Below, in pieces: positions 1-8,252 of a stretch of DNA of 64,000 bases. The stretch comes from Belliella baltica DSM 15883 (GTDB lineage: Bacteria; Bacteroidota; Bacteroidia; Cytophagales; Cyclobacteriaceae). A model generated the notes under the pieces. That model had not been told where the DNA came from. It searched no databases and worked only from the letters and a program-made list of their open reading frames with translations. How positions within the stretch are numbered: the stretch's first letter is position 1; the number at the start of each line of letters is the position of its first letter. Both the position numbers and the translations under genes were made by a program. The stretch spans positions 1,736,001 through 1,800,000 of the forward strand of contig NC_018010.1 of NCBI RefSeq assembly GCF_000265405.1, written 5' to 3'.

Positions 1-15
1 AAACTTTCTAAATAT

Positions 16-53
16 AAAGAGGCTGATCTAATTTTGACGACAGCCTCTTTTTT
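16..53 (+). terminator. Hairpin just upstream of first lipoprotein gene
   Basis: A 10-bp perfect stem (AAAGAGGCTG with CAGCCTCTTT), a 15-nt loop and a T run form an intrinsic-terminator shape. The T run ends 20 nt before the ATG at 74. The same placement, a hairpin directly before a propeller lipoprotein, recurs at 5002 and 51866, where a small peptide gene lies upstream. A gene therefore probably ends just left of base 1. Confidence 0.75.
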
Positions 54-73
54 AAATTCTTTATTCTATCTAC

Positions 74-1249
74 ATGTTTAAATTTACTAAACTAATTATT
101 CTAATGCTTTCATGTTTGATTTTGGTTTATTGTAATCAAAAATCTATTGATAGTAGTGATTTCCAAGACAGGTTTGCCCTAACTGAAGAAGACGGACTAG
201 TCATCCCATTAGATAGTGTCAGCCCACCCAAAGCTCCTTTTATTCAATTATTAGAAGAAGATAATATCCTAACTTTTTTCAATGCCTACAACACCTCAAT
301 TTATTGGTACGATTTAAGTCAAAATGAATACCTGGAAAGAACGGTTCTTACATCTGAGGGAGAGAATCAAGTACTAAGACCAGTGGGATACCATATCTTG
401 AATAGAGATTCAATATTTGTCTTCGATATGCTCAAGAATGACTTGGTTTTGTTAAATGATAAAGGAAAAAAGTTAAGTGTAACTTCGCTGATAAACAATG
501 CACCAATGAATGATAATAATTGGATATTATCTTATCCGCAGTTTTTCCCTAAAACCGTTACCCCATTCATTAAGGTCGATAACAAATTGGTTTTTTCGGG
601 TAGTTTCATGTGGGCTATTCCTGATAATATCTTGAATTCTTTCAAATTCACGGCTTCTTTGAGTTTAGACAACAATGAAATAGTTTATAACCACTCTTAT
701 CCAAAAACTATATATGGTAGCAAGTTCAATTGGGATGATCCTTACTATACCACCGTACATTATGATTGGAACCCAATTGAAAAATTAATGGTCTATAGTT
801 TTCCGATATCCAATAGCCTATTCACTGCTTCCCTTGAAAGTGAAGATTTGAATGAAATCAAGGCGCTTGAAAGTGGTTCAAAAACGGTAAAGCCCATCTC
901 AAATAAGAGACCTACTAGAGAAATGATGCTCAATCACTTGATCGAATCAGATATCTATGCAGGGATCAAATTTGATAAATATAAAAATGTATATTATCGG
1001 GTTTTGATGAATGGATTGTCAGATACTGGAGGTTTTAAAGATTTATCTGGAAAGTCGATCAGCATCATCATTTATGATCACAAGTTCAATTTATTGGGAA
1101 AAACGAATATTGGGACATTAAAAAACTGGAATGTTGATAATATGATGGTGTCTCAAGATGGACTTCTTATAGAGTACATTGATTTTCAATCAAGCAATGA
1201 AGATTATATGATTTTTAAACTATTTAAGCTAATAGAGAATGAAAATTAG
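74..1249 (+). CDS. Beta-propeller lipoprotein, DUF4221-like
   Basis: A 391-residue protein with a lipoprotein signal: a basic N-terminus, a hydrophobic core and a lipobox ending at Cys20 (Cys14 is a weaker alternative). It is therefore probably anchored in an outer or inner membrane leaflet. The rest is soluble and rich in short beta strands with D-x-x-G and N-D-K-G turns, as in the 6-bladed propeller lipoproteins (DUF4221/TolB-like) common in Bacteroidota. Family placement is by overall pattern and is moderately sure. No enzymatic motif is visible and the function is unknown. It overlaps the next gene by 11 nt, so the two are translationally coupled with the MG2 protein as a third member. 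Confidence 0.8.
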   Translation: MFKFTKLIILMLSCLILVYCNQKSIDSSDFQDRFALTEEDGLVIPLDSVSPPKAPFIQLLEEDNILTFFNAYNTSIYWYDLSQNEYLERTVLTSEGENQVLRPVGYHILNRDSIFVFDMLKNDLVLLNDKGKKLSVTSLINNAPMNDNNWILSYPQFFPKTVTPFIKVDNKLVFSGSFMWAIPDNILNSFKFTASLSLDNNEIVYNHSYPKTIYGSKFNWDDPYYTTVHYDWNPIEKLMVYSFPISNSLFTASLESEDLNEIKALESGSKTVKPISNKRPTREMMLNHLIESDIYAGIKFDKYKNVYYRVLMNGLSDTGGFKDLSGKSISIIIYDHKFNLLGKTNIGTLKNWNVDNMMVSQDGLLIEYIDFQSSNEDYMIFKLFKLIENEN

Positions 1250-1700
1250 GTTATTAAGTTCAGTATTCATTATCTGTGCCTCAATTTGTTTTTTATTTTC
1301 TTGTGAAAGTAAAGACGAAGGCAAAGTGTATTACGAACAACAATTAACAAAGCTGGATGGAATTTCGTCCTATAAATATGTGATAATACTCCCGGGACTA
1401 GGTTGTCAAGGGTGTATCTCAGGTGTAGAAGAATACATTAAAAATAACATTGAGAGAAATGATATTTTTTTTATACTCACAGCTATTGAATCATTGAAAA
1501 TGTTACAAAATAAAATAGGTGTTGATTTAAGAAATAGAGATAATGTATTGATTGATTTAGATAATGAGTTTTTATTAACTTCAAATAAAAGTATTTACCC
1601 CATTGTATTGAGGTTGGAAGGGTCACATATCAAAGCATTGGATTATATATCACCAGAAACAGACAAAACATTAGTAGATATAGTAACTTGGGATGATTAA
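1239..1700 (+). CDS. Thioredoxin-like CxxC lipoprotein
   Basis: A 153-residue lipoprotein with a signal sequence ending in lipobox Cys22. Strand-like residues 47-52 lead into a Cys-Gln-Gly-Cys pair at 56-59, the placement expected for the active site of a thioredoxin-like fold. The classic WCxxC tryptophan is absent, so ordinary disulfide reductase activity is uncertain. It starts inside the stop region of the upstream propeller gene and overlaps the downstream MG2 gene by 8 nt, giving a tight three-gene operon. A similarly placed CxxC lipoprotein follows the propeller gene at 51917-53098. By position it could act on disulfides of a nearby cysteine-rich secreted peptide; this is inference. 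Confidence 0.75.
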   Translation: MKIRLLSSVFIICASICFLFSCESKDEGKVYYEQQLTKLDGISSYKYVIILPGLGCQGCISGVEEYIKNNIERNDIFFILTAIESLKMLQNKIGVDLRNRDNVLIDLDNEFLLTSNKSIYPIVLRLEGSHIKALDYISPETDKTLVDIVTWDD

Positions 1701-4227
1701 ATACCGCTTTATTTTATATTTAATTTTTTTAAGCTTGAGCAATTTTGTTCAAAGCCAAACTTTGTACGAGAAAGTATTGGTTGCAGAATTTGAAGAAAAA
1801 GCAAGGAAAAATGCCAGACCTATTGAGTATTTGCAGACAGACAAAGATATCTACGAGACTGGAGAGCAGCTTTGGTTCAAATTTTTGCAACTTGATGGAC
1901 AATTTTTAAGTCCATACCAAGGAGATAGCATCTTGTATCTAAGATTAGTGAATCAAATAAGTAGGGAAGTTTTTTGGGAAGAGAAGTATGGCATTTACTC
2001 AGGATTCACAGATGGTATGGTTCTCTTAAATGAAAACCTAAATCCCGGTATTTACAATTTGGAAGCCTATTCGCCTTCATCCGTCTATCATGAAATGAAA
2101 GACTACCATGCTTTTAAGGAGATAGAGATCAGACAGTTTATCAATCCAGAGATCATCATCAGACACAATTTATCTGATCAAGATGATTATTCTGACACTT
2201 TAAACCTGATCGTATCTGATAAGCAGGGTAATAGATTGTCAGATGCTAAAATTCAAATTACTTGGCTCAACTCAAAAAGGAAATCAATACATGAAACCAC
2301 CTTTCAGTCAAATCTTGAAGGAAGATTAGAAATTCCTCTCAATAGAACAGGAAGTCAATGGATTGACCTGGATGTTACTTTAGGAAATAAGCATGTTTTC
2401 CAAAGAATAGAGCTGAAAGACATCACAAATCCCAAAGAGATAACCTTTCACCCAGAAAGTGGAAAATTAATTCATAATCAAGAAAGCTTTGTAATGCTGT
2501 CAGCTGCTGGGGATAATAATGAAAATCAAACAAGGCAGGGAGTATTGTTGAAAGATGGAGAAATACTTCAATTCATCAATATGGGAAGTGATGGATTGGG
2601 TAAATTTAAAGTAAAGCCAGAGAAAGGGTCATCTTACAGAATTTTATGGAATGATACACCCTCAGATACAATGACCGTATTTGATCAGATCGAGGATCGC
2701 GGAGTCACCATTAACCTAAATACTTTGGCTGACACCCTCCTGATGACAATACAAACCTCTTGGCCTGGTCAAAAACACTTTTTGAGGCTACAAGTGAGGG
2801 GTATCGTGCATGTTTTCCATGAATTGATACTTGAAGACAATTCCCAAATTAAGATTCCATTGACAAATATTCCCTCAGGAATAGCAGAGATCGCGATATT
2901 CAATGATCAAGCTGAACCACTTGGGGAAAGATTAACATGGATAGAGAATAATGGAAAACTGATTGTTGAAGCCAAGCTCAATCAACAGGAGTACGGAAGC
3001 AGAGAAAAAGTTAAAGTCACCTTTACAGTGAAAGATTCAAAAGGCACCCCGCTTGAAGGTGTACAATTAGGAGGAACTGTATCGGACAAGCTTTACCAGA
3101 ATTCTAGATACAATAGAAGCTTATATACCTTTGCCCATATAATTACGCAAATGGGGACGAATCCAAATCTTGAATCAATACTAAGTTTATCAGAGGAAAA
3201 TGATTTTAGAAAAATCAATAATATTCTAGAATCGAGCAATATTGAAAAATACATTTGGTTGGAACAAAAATTTGAAAACTATAGAACAGTAGAATACCCT
3301 CTAGGAAATAAGCTTACTGGCCAGATAAAATATAGGAATTCTAGCAAAGAGAATGATTCCAAATATGGGCTTTTATTTAGGGGAGATAATGAAGGTAATA
3401 CAGCATTTATTCCATTGGATCAAGAGGGGAATTTTGAAATCTACCCTGAAGAGTTAGACTTTGGTAAAGATGAATACCTCTACATAAAAGCCCTACCAAA
3501 AGGGTCAAATGAAATAATTCTTAAAATAAAAGACCCCTTTGAAGAATTATCATCGATTCTAAAAACAGCGAGATTTAACTTCCCAAGTATAGATTATGGT
3601 GGTTCAAATCAAAAACTGGATCTTCCTACTTTTGATAGGAATATGATCCTTCTAAGTGAATTTGTAGTAAGAGGAAAGCGAATGGAGCAGGACAGAGAAA
3701 AATTCATTGGTGAATTAGCTGAAAGAGCAAAATTTGATTTTAATGATGATTTTGTTTGTCAATATGGTGACCTATTAAATTGTCCTATTTGTAGTTATAC
3801 TGACAAAAAACCGATAGAAGGAAAAGAATATCTTGTAATTACAGGTGATGTCCTAAAAATCGCTGGAGGAAGTCATTACATTATCAAAAAAGATCCTAGT
3901 TATACACATAGTCACAAAATTTACGAATACCCAAAATACACCGATGAAGAATTGATGAAGTTGTATAATATGACAAGGACCAAGGGTTTTTTTGTGGGGT
4001 CAGGGTTTCAATTCAAAGAATATCCTGATCATGAATCAAAAAATGATCCTGAGGCTGATTATAGAAATACGTTGGGATGGTATCCTTATCTTTTTACAGA
4101 TTCCAATGGAAAAGCGGAGATTGAGCTTTATACTTCAGACAATCGATCCATATTTGCAGGCAATTTTGAAGTCCTTAGTGCAGATGGAAAAATGGGTAAA
4201 GTGAACTTTGAGTTTGTTGTGAAATAA
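1693..4227 (+). CDS. MG2 (macroglobulin-like) domain surface protein
   Basis: An 844-residue exported protein. Residues 1-21 look like a signal peptide cleaved by signal peptidase I (VQS/Q). Residues about 40-130 carry the Y-x-x-G-E-x-x-W-F-K pattern typical of MG2 domains in alpha-2-macroglobulin-like proteins of Bacteroidota. Further Ig-like or macroglobulin segments lie near 170-240 and 430-470. The C-terminal 60 residues (TDSNGKAEI, SDNRSIFAGNFEV) match the closing beta domain of such proteins. A stretch near 650 (LSEFVVRGKR) recalls plug-linker text of TonB-linked proteins. Cys689, Cys697 and Cys700 form an unusual C-x7-C-x2-C cluster. It is the last gene of the operon starting at 74. 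Export and fold are fairly sure; the function is not known. Confidence 0.8.
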   Translation: MIKYRFILYLIFLSLSNFVQSQTLYEKVLVAEFEEKARKNARPIEYLQTDKDIYETGEQLWFKFLQLDGQFLSPYQGDSILYLRLVNQISREVFWEEKYGIYSGFTDGMVLLNENLNPGIYNLEAYSPSSVYHEMKDYHAFKEIEIRQFINPEIIIRHNLSDQDDYSDTLNLIVSDKQGNRLSDAKIQITWLNSKRKSIHETTFQSNLEGRLEIPLNRTGSQWIDLDVTLGNKHVFQRIELKDITNPKEITFHPESGKLIHNQESFVMLSAAGDNNENQTRQGVLLKDGEILQFINMGSDGLGKFKVKPEKGSSYRILWNDTPSDTMTVFDQIEDRGVTINLNTLADTLLMTIQTSWPGQKHFLRLQVRGIVHVFHELILEDNSQIKIPLTNIPSGIAEIAIFNDQAEPLGERLTWIENNGKLIVEAKLNQQEYGSREKVKVTFTVKDSKGTPLEGVQLGGTVSDKLYQNSRYNRSLYTFAHIITQMGTNPNLESILSLSEENDFRKINNILESSNIEKYIWLEQKFENYRTVEYPLGNKLTGQIKYRNSSKENDSKYGLLFRGDNEGNTAFIPLDQEGNFEIYPEELDFGKDEYLYIKALPKGSNEIILKIKDPFEELSSILKTARFNFPSIDYGGSNQKLDLPTFDRNMILLSEFVVRGKRMEQDREKFIGELAERAKFDFNDDFVCQYGDLLNCPICSYTDKKPIEGKEYLVITGDVLKIAGGSHYIIKKDPSYTHSHKIYEYPKYTDEELMKLYNMTRTKGFFVGSGFQFKEYPDHESKNDPEADYRNTLGWYPYLFTDSNGKAEIELYTSDNRSIFAGNFEVLSADGKMGKVNFEFVVK

Positions 4228-4388
4228 GCATTATTAGCCTATTTTTTTATTGCTTATGTATCTCTTTTACATGTAATAGGATAAACGGGAAGCTTGTTTT
4301 TCATGAAGACACCAATGAAAAACCTGACAAGAAGAAGAAGGTTGGTATTGATTTTATAGACGCTGTTGTGATGAAGAAGGGGAATTGA
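4221..4388 (+). pseudogene. Possible short gene remnant after the MG2 gene
   Basis: An open frame runs 55 codons to a TGA at 4386-4388. It has a hydrophobic beginning and then a charged, protein-like tail (NGKLVFHEDTNEKPD, later VGIDFIDAVV). No ATG opens it; the only in-frame ATG is near the end. It may be the 3' end of a lost lipoprotein or peptide gene, or chance. Low confidence. Confidence 0.2.
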
Positions 4389-4462
4389 ATTTTTAACAAC
4401 ATTTATTTGGGGTATCTATCTGTATAGTAACATGATGGCAGGCAATGGTAAATAATCCCTAA

Positions 4463-4563
4463 AGTCCCATCGGGAAGGACGATATAAATGCCTAAATACT
4501 CCGATACTAACCTTCTATTCAATTGAAAAATCACAAAAACTTTTAACTTTTCCTAAACTAAAG
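4463..4563. repeat. Dispersed repeat, CCCATCGGGA family (copy 1)
   Basis: Begins with AGTCCCATCGGGAAGGACG and runs through an AT-rich tail ending CCTAAACTAAAG. It aligns by eye at about 70 percent with 6416-6515, left of the IS66 element, and its head also matches 6343-6371. It is non-coding and part of the duplicated upstream region of the peptide gene. The rest of the 4228-4771 gap holds the possible remnant at 4221-4388, the leader, and nothing else recognised. Confidence 0.6.
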
Positions 4564-4616
4564 ACATCTAGTGTAAACAAATACAATTGTGATTTAAACG
4601 GATAAAATGTGTAAAT

Positions 4617-4759
4617 AACTGTTGTTTTGTTATTTTTATAAACTTAAATTATTCAAATTATTATAAACTAAAAATTTGCTTCTTTCTTTCTTTCTTTCTT
4701 GTTACCAGCTTTATTAGTAGTCAAACTTTTAGAGTCAATAAAATCATATTTTAACCAAA
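4617..4759 (+). promoter_or_regulatory. Duplicated leader with microsatellite, copy 1
   Basis: The leader of the peptide gene at 4772. It holds a weak Bacteroidota -7-like box AAAATTTG (4671-4678), then four CTTT units (4682-4697), then a conserved stretch containing GTTACCAGCTTTATTAGT. It is about 90 percent identical by eye to 8104-8240. The repeat would lie at or just after the transcription start if the box is real. The promoter assignment is inference; the duplication is directly visible. Confidence 0.6.
4682..4700 (+). repeat. CTTT tetranucleotide microsatellite, four units
   Basis: Four perfect CTTT units plus a partial unit, directly after the putative -7 box. The equivalent tract in the second leader has five units (8160-8179), and the third has four ATTT units (35462-35477), so both length and unit vary. 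Confidence 0.9.
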
Positions 4760-4771
4760 ACAAAAATTGTT

Positions 4772-4996
4772 ATGATGAAAAAATTAAAAAGCTCTTTAAT
4801 GCTCGCATTTCTTGTAGGATCAGCATTTATGTTTAGCAATCCATTTTTGACAGCTCAATCTGTTGATCCTCTTCCTGGTAACCATATTTGTTGTCCAACG
4901 GGTAATGGATGTGTTGATAGGCAAGGATATGAGTTTAAGTATGATGAAAGTAGGGTAGCTTCTACTTGTACTGTAGCTGAGCCTGAAATTCATTAA
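4772..4996 (+). CDS. Small secreted cysteine-rich peptide
   Basis: A 74-residue precursor with a strong signal peptide (basic MMKKLKSS, hydrophobic core, TAQ cleavage site near residue 29). The mature part is about 45 residues with four cysteines, including CCPTGNGC. The C-x5-C spacing recurs in the peptide at 51667 (CCTGSGSC) and in the broken one at 36765. It sits upstream of a propeller lipoprotein with a strong hairpin between them, as in Bacteroides NVEALA-peptide loci, though no NVEALA motif is present. It may be an exported signal, toxin or structural peptide; the function is unknown. Translation can start at either of two adjacent ATGs. Confidence 0.75.
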   Translation: MMKKLKSSLMLAFLVGSAFMFSNPFLTAQSVDPLPGNHICCPTGNGCVDRQGYEFKYDESRVASTCTVAEPEIH

Positions 4997-5001
4997 GAAC
5001 C

Positions 5002-5032
5002 AATAAAGGAGACAACTCTTGTCTCCTTTATT
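5002..5032 (+). terminator. Strong hairpin between peptide and lipoprotein genes
   Basis: A 12-bp perfect stem (AATAAAGGAGAC with GTCTCCTTTATT) and a 7-nt loop, lying 5 nt after the peptide stop and 14 nt before the lipoprotein ATG. It lacks a long T run. It may act as a partial terminator, a 3'-end stabiliser of the peptide mRNA, or both. Confidence 0.75.
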
Positions 5033-5046
5033 ATATTTAACTTACT

Positions 5047-6117
5047 ATGAAAAATATTTCTTTGATAATTTTATTGTTTTGTCTTCTCAGTTGTGTTGAA
5101 AAAGACCAAAAATCCATTTTTGATCAAAAACATCCAGAATTTGAATTGAAAGGTGTTAAGCTTGAGTATAAAGAGATTATAGACCCGTGGAAGATAGACC
5201 AAAAGAACTCTTACATAATTATACAAGAAAAAGATATCATTCCAGAGGATCAACCACTGATACATATTATAGATAAGAAAACAAATGAAATTGTTAATTC
5301 GAAAGGAGTCATAGGATTTGGTCCTCTAGAGATTACAGATGCCCATATATTTGACCCAGGGAATTCCGAAGATACTTTTTGGGTCAATTCGGTGACGGGT
5401 AAAAAACTATCTGAATTTTCACTCTTAGACACCTCTAGATTGGCTGTCAATGAATTCAGGCAAACAGAACCGATGATTTTGGCTTACAAAGTTTACCTGA
5501 CAAGAGATAACACTTTTCTATGCTTGATGGCAGATAGTCCCTACAAATTAGTTGAATTTGATAGTCAGGGAAATTTCTTGAAAGGTCATGGAAAGTGGGA
5601 GCCTATAGCTAAATATAAAGAACTTGACGATTATTTATTGGGAACTTATAATAAGGGAGAATTAAAGACTAATTCAAAAAAAGATTACTTTGTTAAAGTT
5701 AGCTTATACAGGGATAGAATTGAAATTTTTGATTATAACTCAAAGTCTTTCAATATTATTGACGGTCCTAGAATGGAATTGCCTGAGGTAAATATTTCTG
5801 GAACTGGATCAAATGCCTCAATGGGTTTTAGGTTTGATCAAATATACGGTTATCGGGACGTTTCTATCACAGAGAATTTTTTATTCTTGCTATACAGTGG
5901 TTATAGCCAACTTGAGATAAGTCAAACAGGAATAGAAGCACTCACCGTTTACATGATGACTACTTCAGGTAAATTAGTCGCAAAATTTACACTAGATATA
6001 GGAATCAGAAGTTTAGCTGTTGACGAAAGATTAGGGAAAATATATGGCGTGACCAGAGACGAAAATCCAGGTATTGCAGTATTTGACTTCCCAAAGCATT
6101 TATTGAATAATCCCTAA
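5047..6117 (+). CDS. 6-bladed beta-propeller lipoprotein, BF3164-like
   Basis: A 356-residue lipoprotein with a signal sequence and lipobox ending at Cys16. Features match the BF3164/TolB-like propeller lipoproteins of Bacteroidota: an early G-x-I-G-x-G-P-x-E-I segment near residue 95, blade-like repeats, and a final blade with RSLAVDERLGKIYGV. No catalytic motif is visible. It follows the small peptide at 4772 with only the hairpin between them, so it probably shares that transcript at a reduced level. It has no CxxC or MG2 partner downstream; repeats and the IS66 element follow instead. The function is unknown; a receptor or carrier for the peptide is one possibility by context. Confidence 0.8.
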   Translation: MKNISLIILLFCLLSCVEKDQKSIFDQKHPEFELKGVKLEYKEIIDPWKIDQKNSYIIIQEKDIIPEDQPLIHIIDKKTNEIVNSKGVIGFGPLEITDAHIFDPGNSEDTFWVNSVTGKKLSEFSLLDTSRLAVNEFRQTEPMILAYKVYLTRDNTFLCLMADSPYKLVEFDSQGNFLKGHGKWEPIAKYKELDDYLLGTYNKGELKTNSKKDYFVKVSLYRDRIEIFDYNSKSFNIIDGPRMELPEVNISGTGSNASMGFRFDQIYGYRDVSITENFLFLLYSGYSQLEISQTGIEALTVYMMTTSGKLVAKFTLDIGIRSLAVDERLGKIYGVTRDENPGIAVFDFPKHLLNNP

Positions 6118-6235
6118 TACAAAATTCAAGGCTAATATTTTTATCTTATTGTGAGATAGGTTCAAGGGGAATGTTTAAGCGTTTATTTCCACTTCAATTT
6201 TTGATAGAATTAGTTGGGAATATTGGGTATAATGA

Positions 6236-6445
6236 TTTGTATATCTCTGCGCTGCTTTGCGGTTCGCTGCGGTTTGATATTATTTTCACCGCAGAGAAAC
6301 ACAAAGTGCCGCAAAGAAAACATCACCTATCCAAACCTCTCTTAGTCCCATCGGGACGGCCTACATATTAACGGTAGGTTTCAACCTACCGTCCCAGATG
6401 ACTAGGAAGACCCAAAAGCCCCATCGGGACGGGCGATATGAATGC
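6236..6445. repeat. Cluster of dispersed hairpin repeats
   Basis: The 6118-6522 gap contains no gene. It holds a CTGCGG/CCGCAG-type repeat (6246-6320) that also occurs at 11150-11206, two CCCATCGGGAC elements (6343-6371 and 6416-6445), and a palindrome ACGGTAGGTTTCAACCTACCGT-like hairpin (arms ACGGTAGG and CCTACCGT, 6371-6392). These resemble the REP-like dispersed repeats of Bacteroidota genomes. Confidence 0.6.
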
Positions 6446-6522
6446 CGTAGAGAACCCATTGTAACCCCCAATCAAATTGAAAAACCTCAAAGACTTTCAA
6501 TTTTTCTCAAACTAAAAAAATC

Positions 6523-8105
6523 GTAACTACTCAGGTTGTAAATTAGCTATATGATTTAGATTTTCTAAGATATTTCCCGAACGTTTGATCAGGGTATCCA
6601 CGACGGATCTTATAACACAGAAGTTTTCAGCTCCATTGTTGGATTTGAACTGTCCTGATATTTTTTGTTTCACCTTGATGTTGCGTATGGCTCTTTCAGA
6701 GGCATTGTTATCCGGTGGTACTTTTTGGTGATAGAGAAAAGTAAAAAGTGACTTTCTGTATTTCAGGAGTCTTTTTTGTAGGGATACTGCTTCTTTATGT
6801 TTTGACTCTACAGGTTGGGCGAGTAGGTTATCCATCTTCTCTTCAATGGAAGCAATACTCCTGCTATTCTCTGGATCTGGTAGTTTTTTGAGTTTTCTCT
6901 TCAGTGAGATAGCTTCCCTGAACAGGGCCCTAAGGCTGTCAGCCCATTTAGATTTATAGCGTTCAACAATGTAGTTGAGCTCCCTAAGCAGATGTGCACA
7001 ACAGAGCTGGTGCAGGTTTTCCGAATAGTTGAAGTATGCCCTCCATGCATCGTGGCACAATACTGCCTTTCCGAACCCATCGGGAAAATGTGTATTCATC
7101 GCCTTAAGTCCACGTGATTCAGATATAGCTAACAGGGTGAGTTCCTCGGTCTGATAAGTCCAGACCCACTGTTTGTTTCCATCCACTTTAGCCCCAGTCT
7201 CGTCAGCTCCTATCACAGGACTTTTAGAGACTGCCGTCTTTATCTTTGCATATATTGGTGCAGACTTGCGGGCAAACCTACCGATAATGTTATCGATACT
7301 CCCCTCGCTGAGATTAATACCGAAGCAGTCCCTGAGAAGTTCTTTCATCCTTCTATAGGGAACATACTGTCTGGCATGCAGATAACCGACAATGGTTTCA
7401 ACACCGCTCCCGTACTGTATGGGAGCATTGATATTGTCAGGGAATGACCCACTGATCTTTTCTCCACAGGAACAGTTTTTGGAAAAGATTCTATGCTCGG
7501 TACATACCACTTTAATCACAGGAAGATCCAGGACCTGTCTTTTGGAGGACAGTTCTGCTGGAACCGCCGACAGATCACCACCACAGCAGGTACAGAATAA
7601 AGGGATGTGGTTTTCTATTATGTCCGGGGAGGATGTCATTTCAAGGGTATGGCCTTTGTGTCCAGGCTGACCGCCGGTTTTGCGCCCTGTATCCTGACGG
7701 AGACTCTGATTTTTTTTGGGGCGGTTCTCGTCTTTTGAAGGGGGAACCGAGCTGTTGCGGCTGTTTTTGGGATTACGGTAACGGGCAAGCTCATTTTCCA
7801 AATCGGATACCCTAGATTTTAAAGACTTGACCTGCTCCATAAGCTGGAGGTTCATCTTGATCAGTTCCTGAATAAGCGTATCCCTGTGGTCCAATATACT
7901 ATAGAAATGTTTCCTGAATATCAGCACATAATCCCATGAATACCAATAATCCACGCTGTTTTTCCCCACAAAAAAATGTGGATAAACCAACTTTAAAGCT
8001 GATTTTCGTACATTCACATACAAATACGCATCAATACACCACAGAGGGCAACAAGACTCCAAATACTTGAATATTGGTCAGTAAATAATGTACCTGAGTA
8101 GTTAC
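6523..8105 (-). mobile_element. IS66-family insertion sequence (tnpC only)
   Basis: Bounded by terminal inverted repeats GTAACTACTCAGGT at 6523-6536 and its complement at 8092-8105, enclosing one transposase gene on the minus strand. No 8-bp target duplication is seen: the flanks are AAAAAATC on the left and TGTTGTTT on the right. Both flanks are homologous to 4463-4759, and about 50 bp present in that copy are missing here. The insertion was therefore accompanied or followed by a deletion, or the duplication has decayed. Confidence 0.85.
6527..8062 (-). CDS. IS66-family transposase
   Basis: A 511-residue frame. A leucine-rich coiled coil (about 60-95) precedes SSVPPSKDENR, a GGQPGHKGH segment, a Cys-rich zinc-binding stretch (LFCTCCGG ... 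CSCGEK), and an intact DDE core: GADETGAKVDG, CHDAWRAYF and NNASERAIRNIKVKQK. This order is typical of IS66 TnpC. The accessory TnpA/TnpB genes are absent, as in many Bacteroidota IS66 elements. The first 50-70 residues do not look like IS66 protein, so the true start may be downstream, for example Met70 at 7855. The element looks capable of transposition as far as the catalytic core shows. Confidence 0.9.
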   Translation of the reverse strand: MESCCPLWCIDAYLYVNVRKSALKLVYPHFFVGKNSVDYWYSWDYVLIFRKHFYSILDHRDTLIQELIKMNLQLMEQVKSLKSRVSDLENELARYRNPKNSRNSSVPPSKDENRPKKNQSLRQDTGRKTGGQPGHKGHTLEMTSSPDIIENHIPLFCTCCGGDLSAVPAELSSKRQVLDLPVIKVVCTEHRIFSKNCSCGEKISGSFPDNINAPIQYGSGVETIVGYLHARQYVPYRRMKELLRDCFGINLSEGSIDNIIGRFARKSAPIYAKIKTAVSKSPVIGADETGAKVDGNKQWVWTYQTEELTLLAISESRGLKAMNTHFPDGFGKAVLCHDAWRAYFNYSENLHQLCCAHLLRELNYIVERYKSKWADSLRALFREAISLKRKLKKLPDPENSRSIASIEEKMDNLLAQPVESKHKEAVSLQKRLLKYRKSLFTFLYHQKVPPDNNASERAIRNIKVKQKISGQFKSNNGAENFCVIRSVVDTLIKRSGNILENLNHIANLQPE

Positions 8106-8240
8106 TGTTGTTTTTATAAACTTAAATTTTTTAAAATATTTTAAACTAAAAATTTGCTTCTTTCTTTCTTTCTTTCTTTCTTGTTACCAGCTTTATTAGT
8201 GGTCAAACTTTTAGAGTCATTAAAATCATATTTTAACATA
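8106..8240 (+). promoter_or_regulatory. Duplicated leader with microsatellite, copy 2
   Basis: Nearly identical to 4617-4759, but placed before the 522-residue lipoprotein gene at 8253 instead of a peptide gene. It carries the AAAATTTG box (8149-8156), five CTTT units, and the GTTACCAGCTTTATTAGT segment. The right end of the IS66 element abuts it. The conserved part stops about 13 nt before the ATG, so only regulatory sequence was duplicated. Confidence 0.65.
8160..8179 (+). repeat. CTTT tetranucleotide microsatellite, five units
   Basis: Five perfect CTTT units. One more unit than in copy 1 at 4682. Confidence 0.9.
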
Positions 8241-8252
8241 ATTCAAAAAAAG

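Noticed and set aside
6171..6371. Plus-strand ORF of 66 codons
   Set aside because: It runs through several dispersed repeats and has no protein-like features; treated as chance.
7173..7815. Plus-strand ORFs opposite the IS66 transposase
   Set aside because: Shadows of the intact minus-strand transposase.
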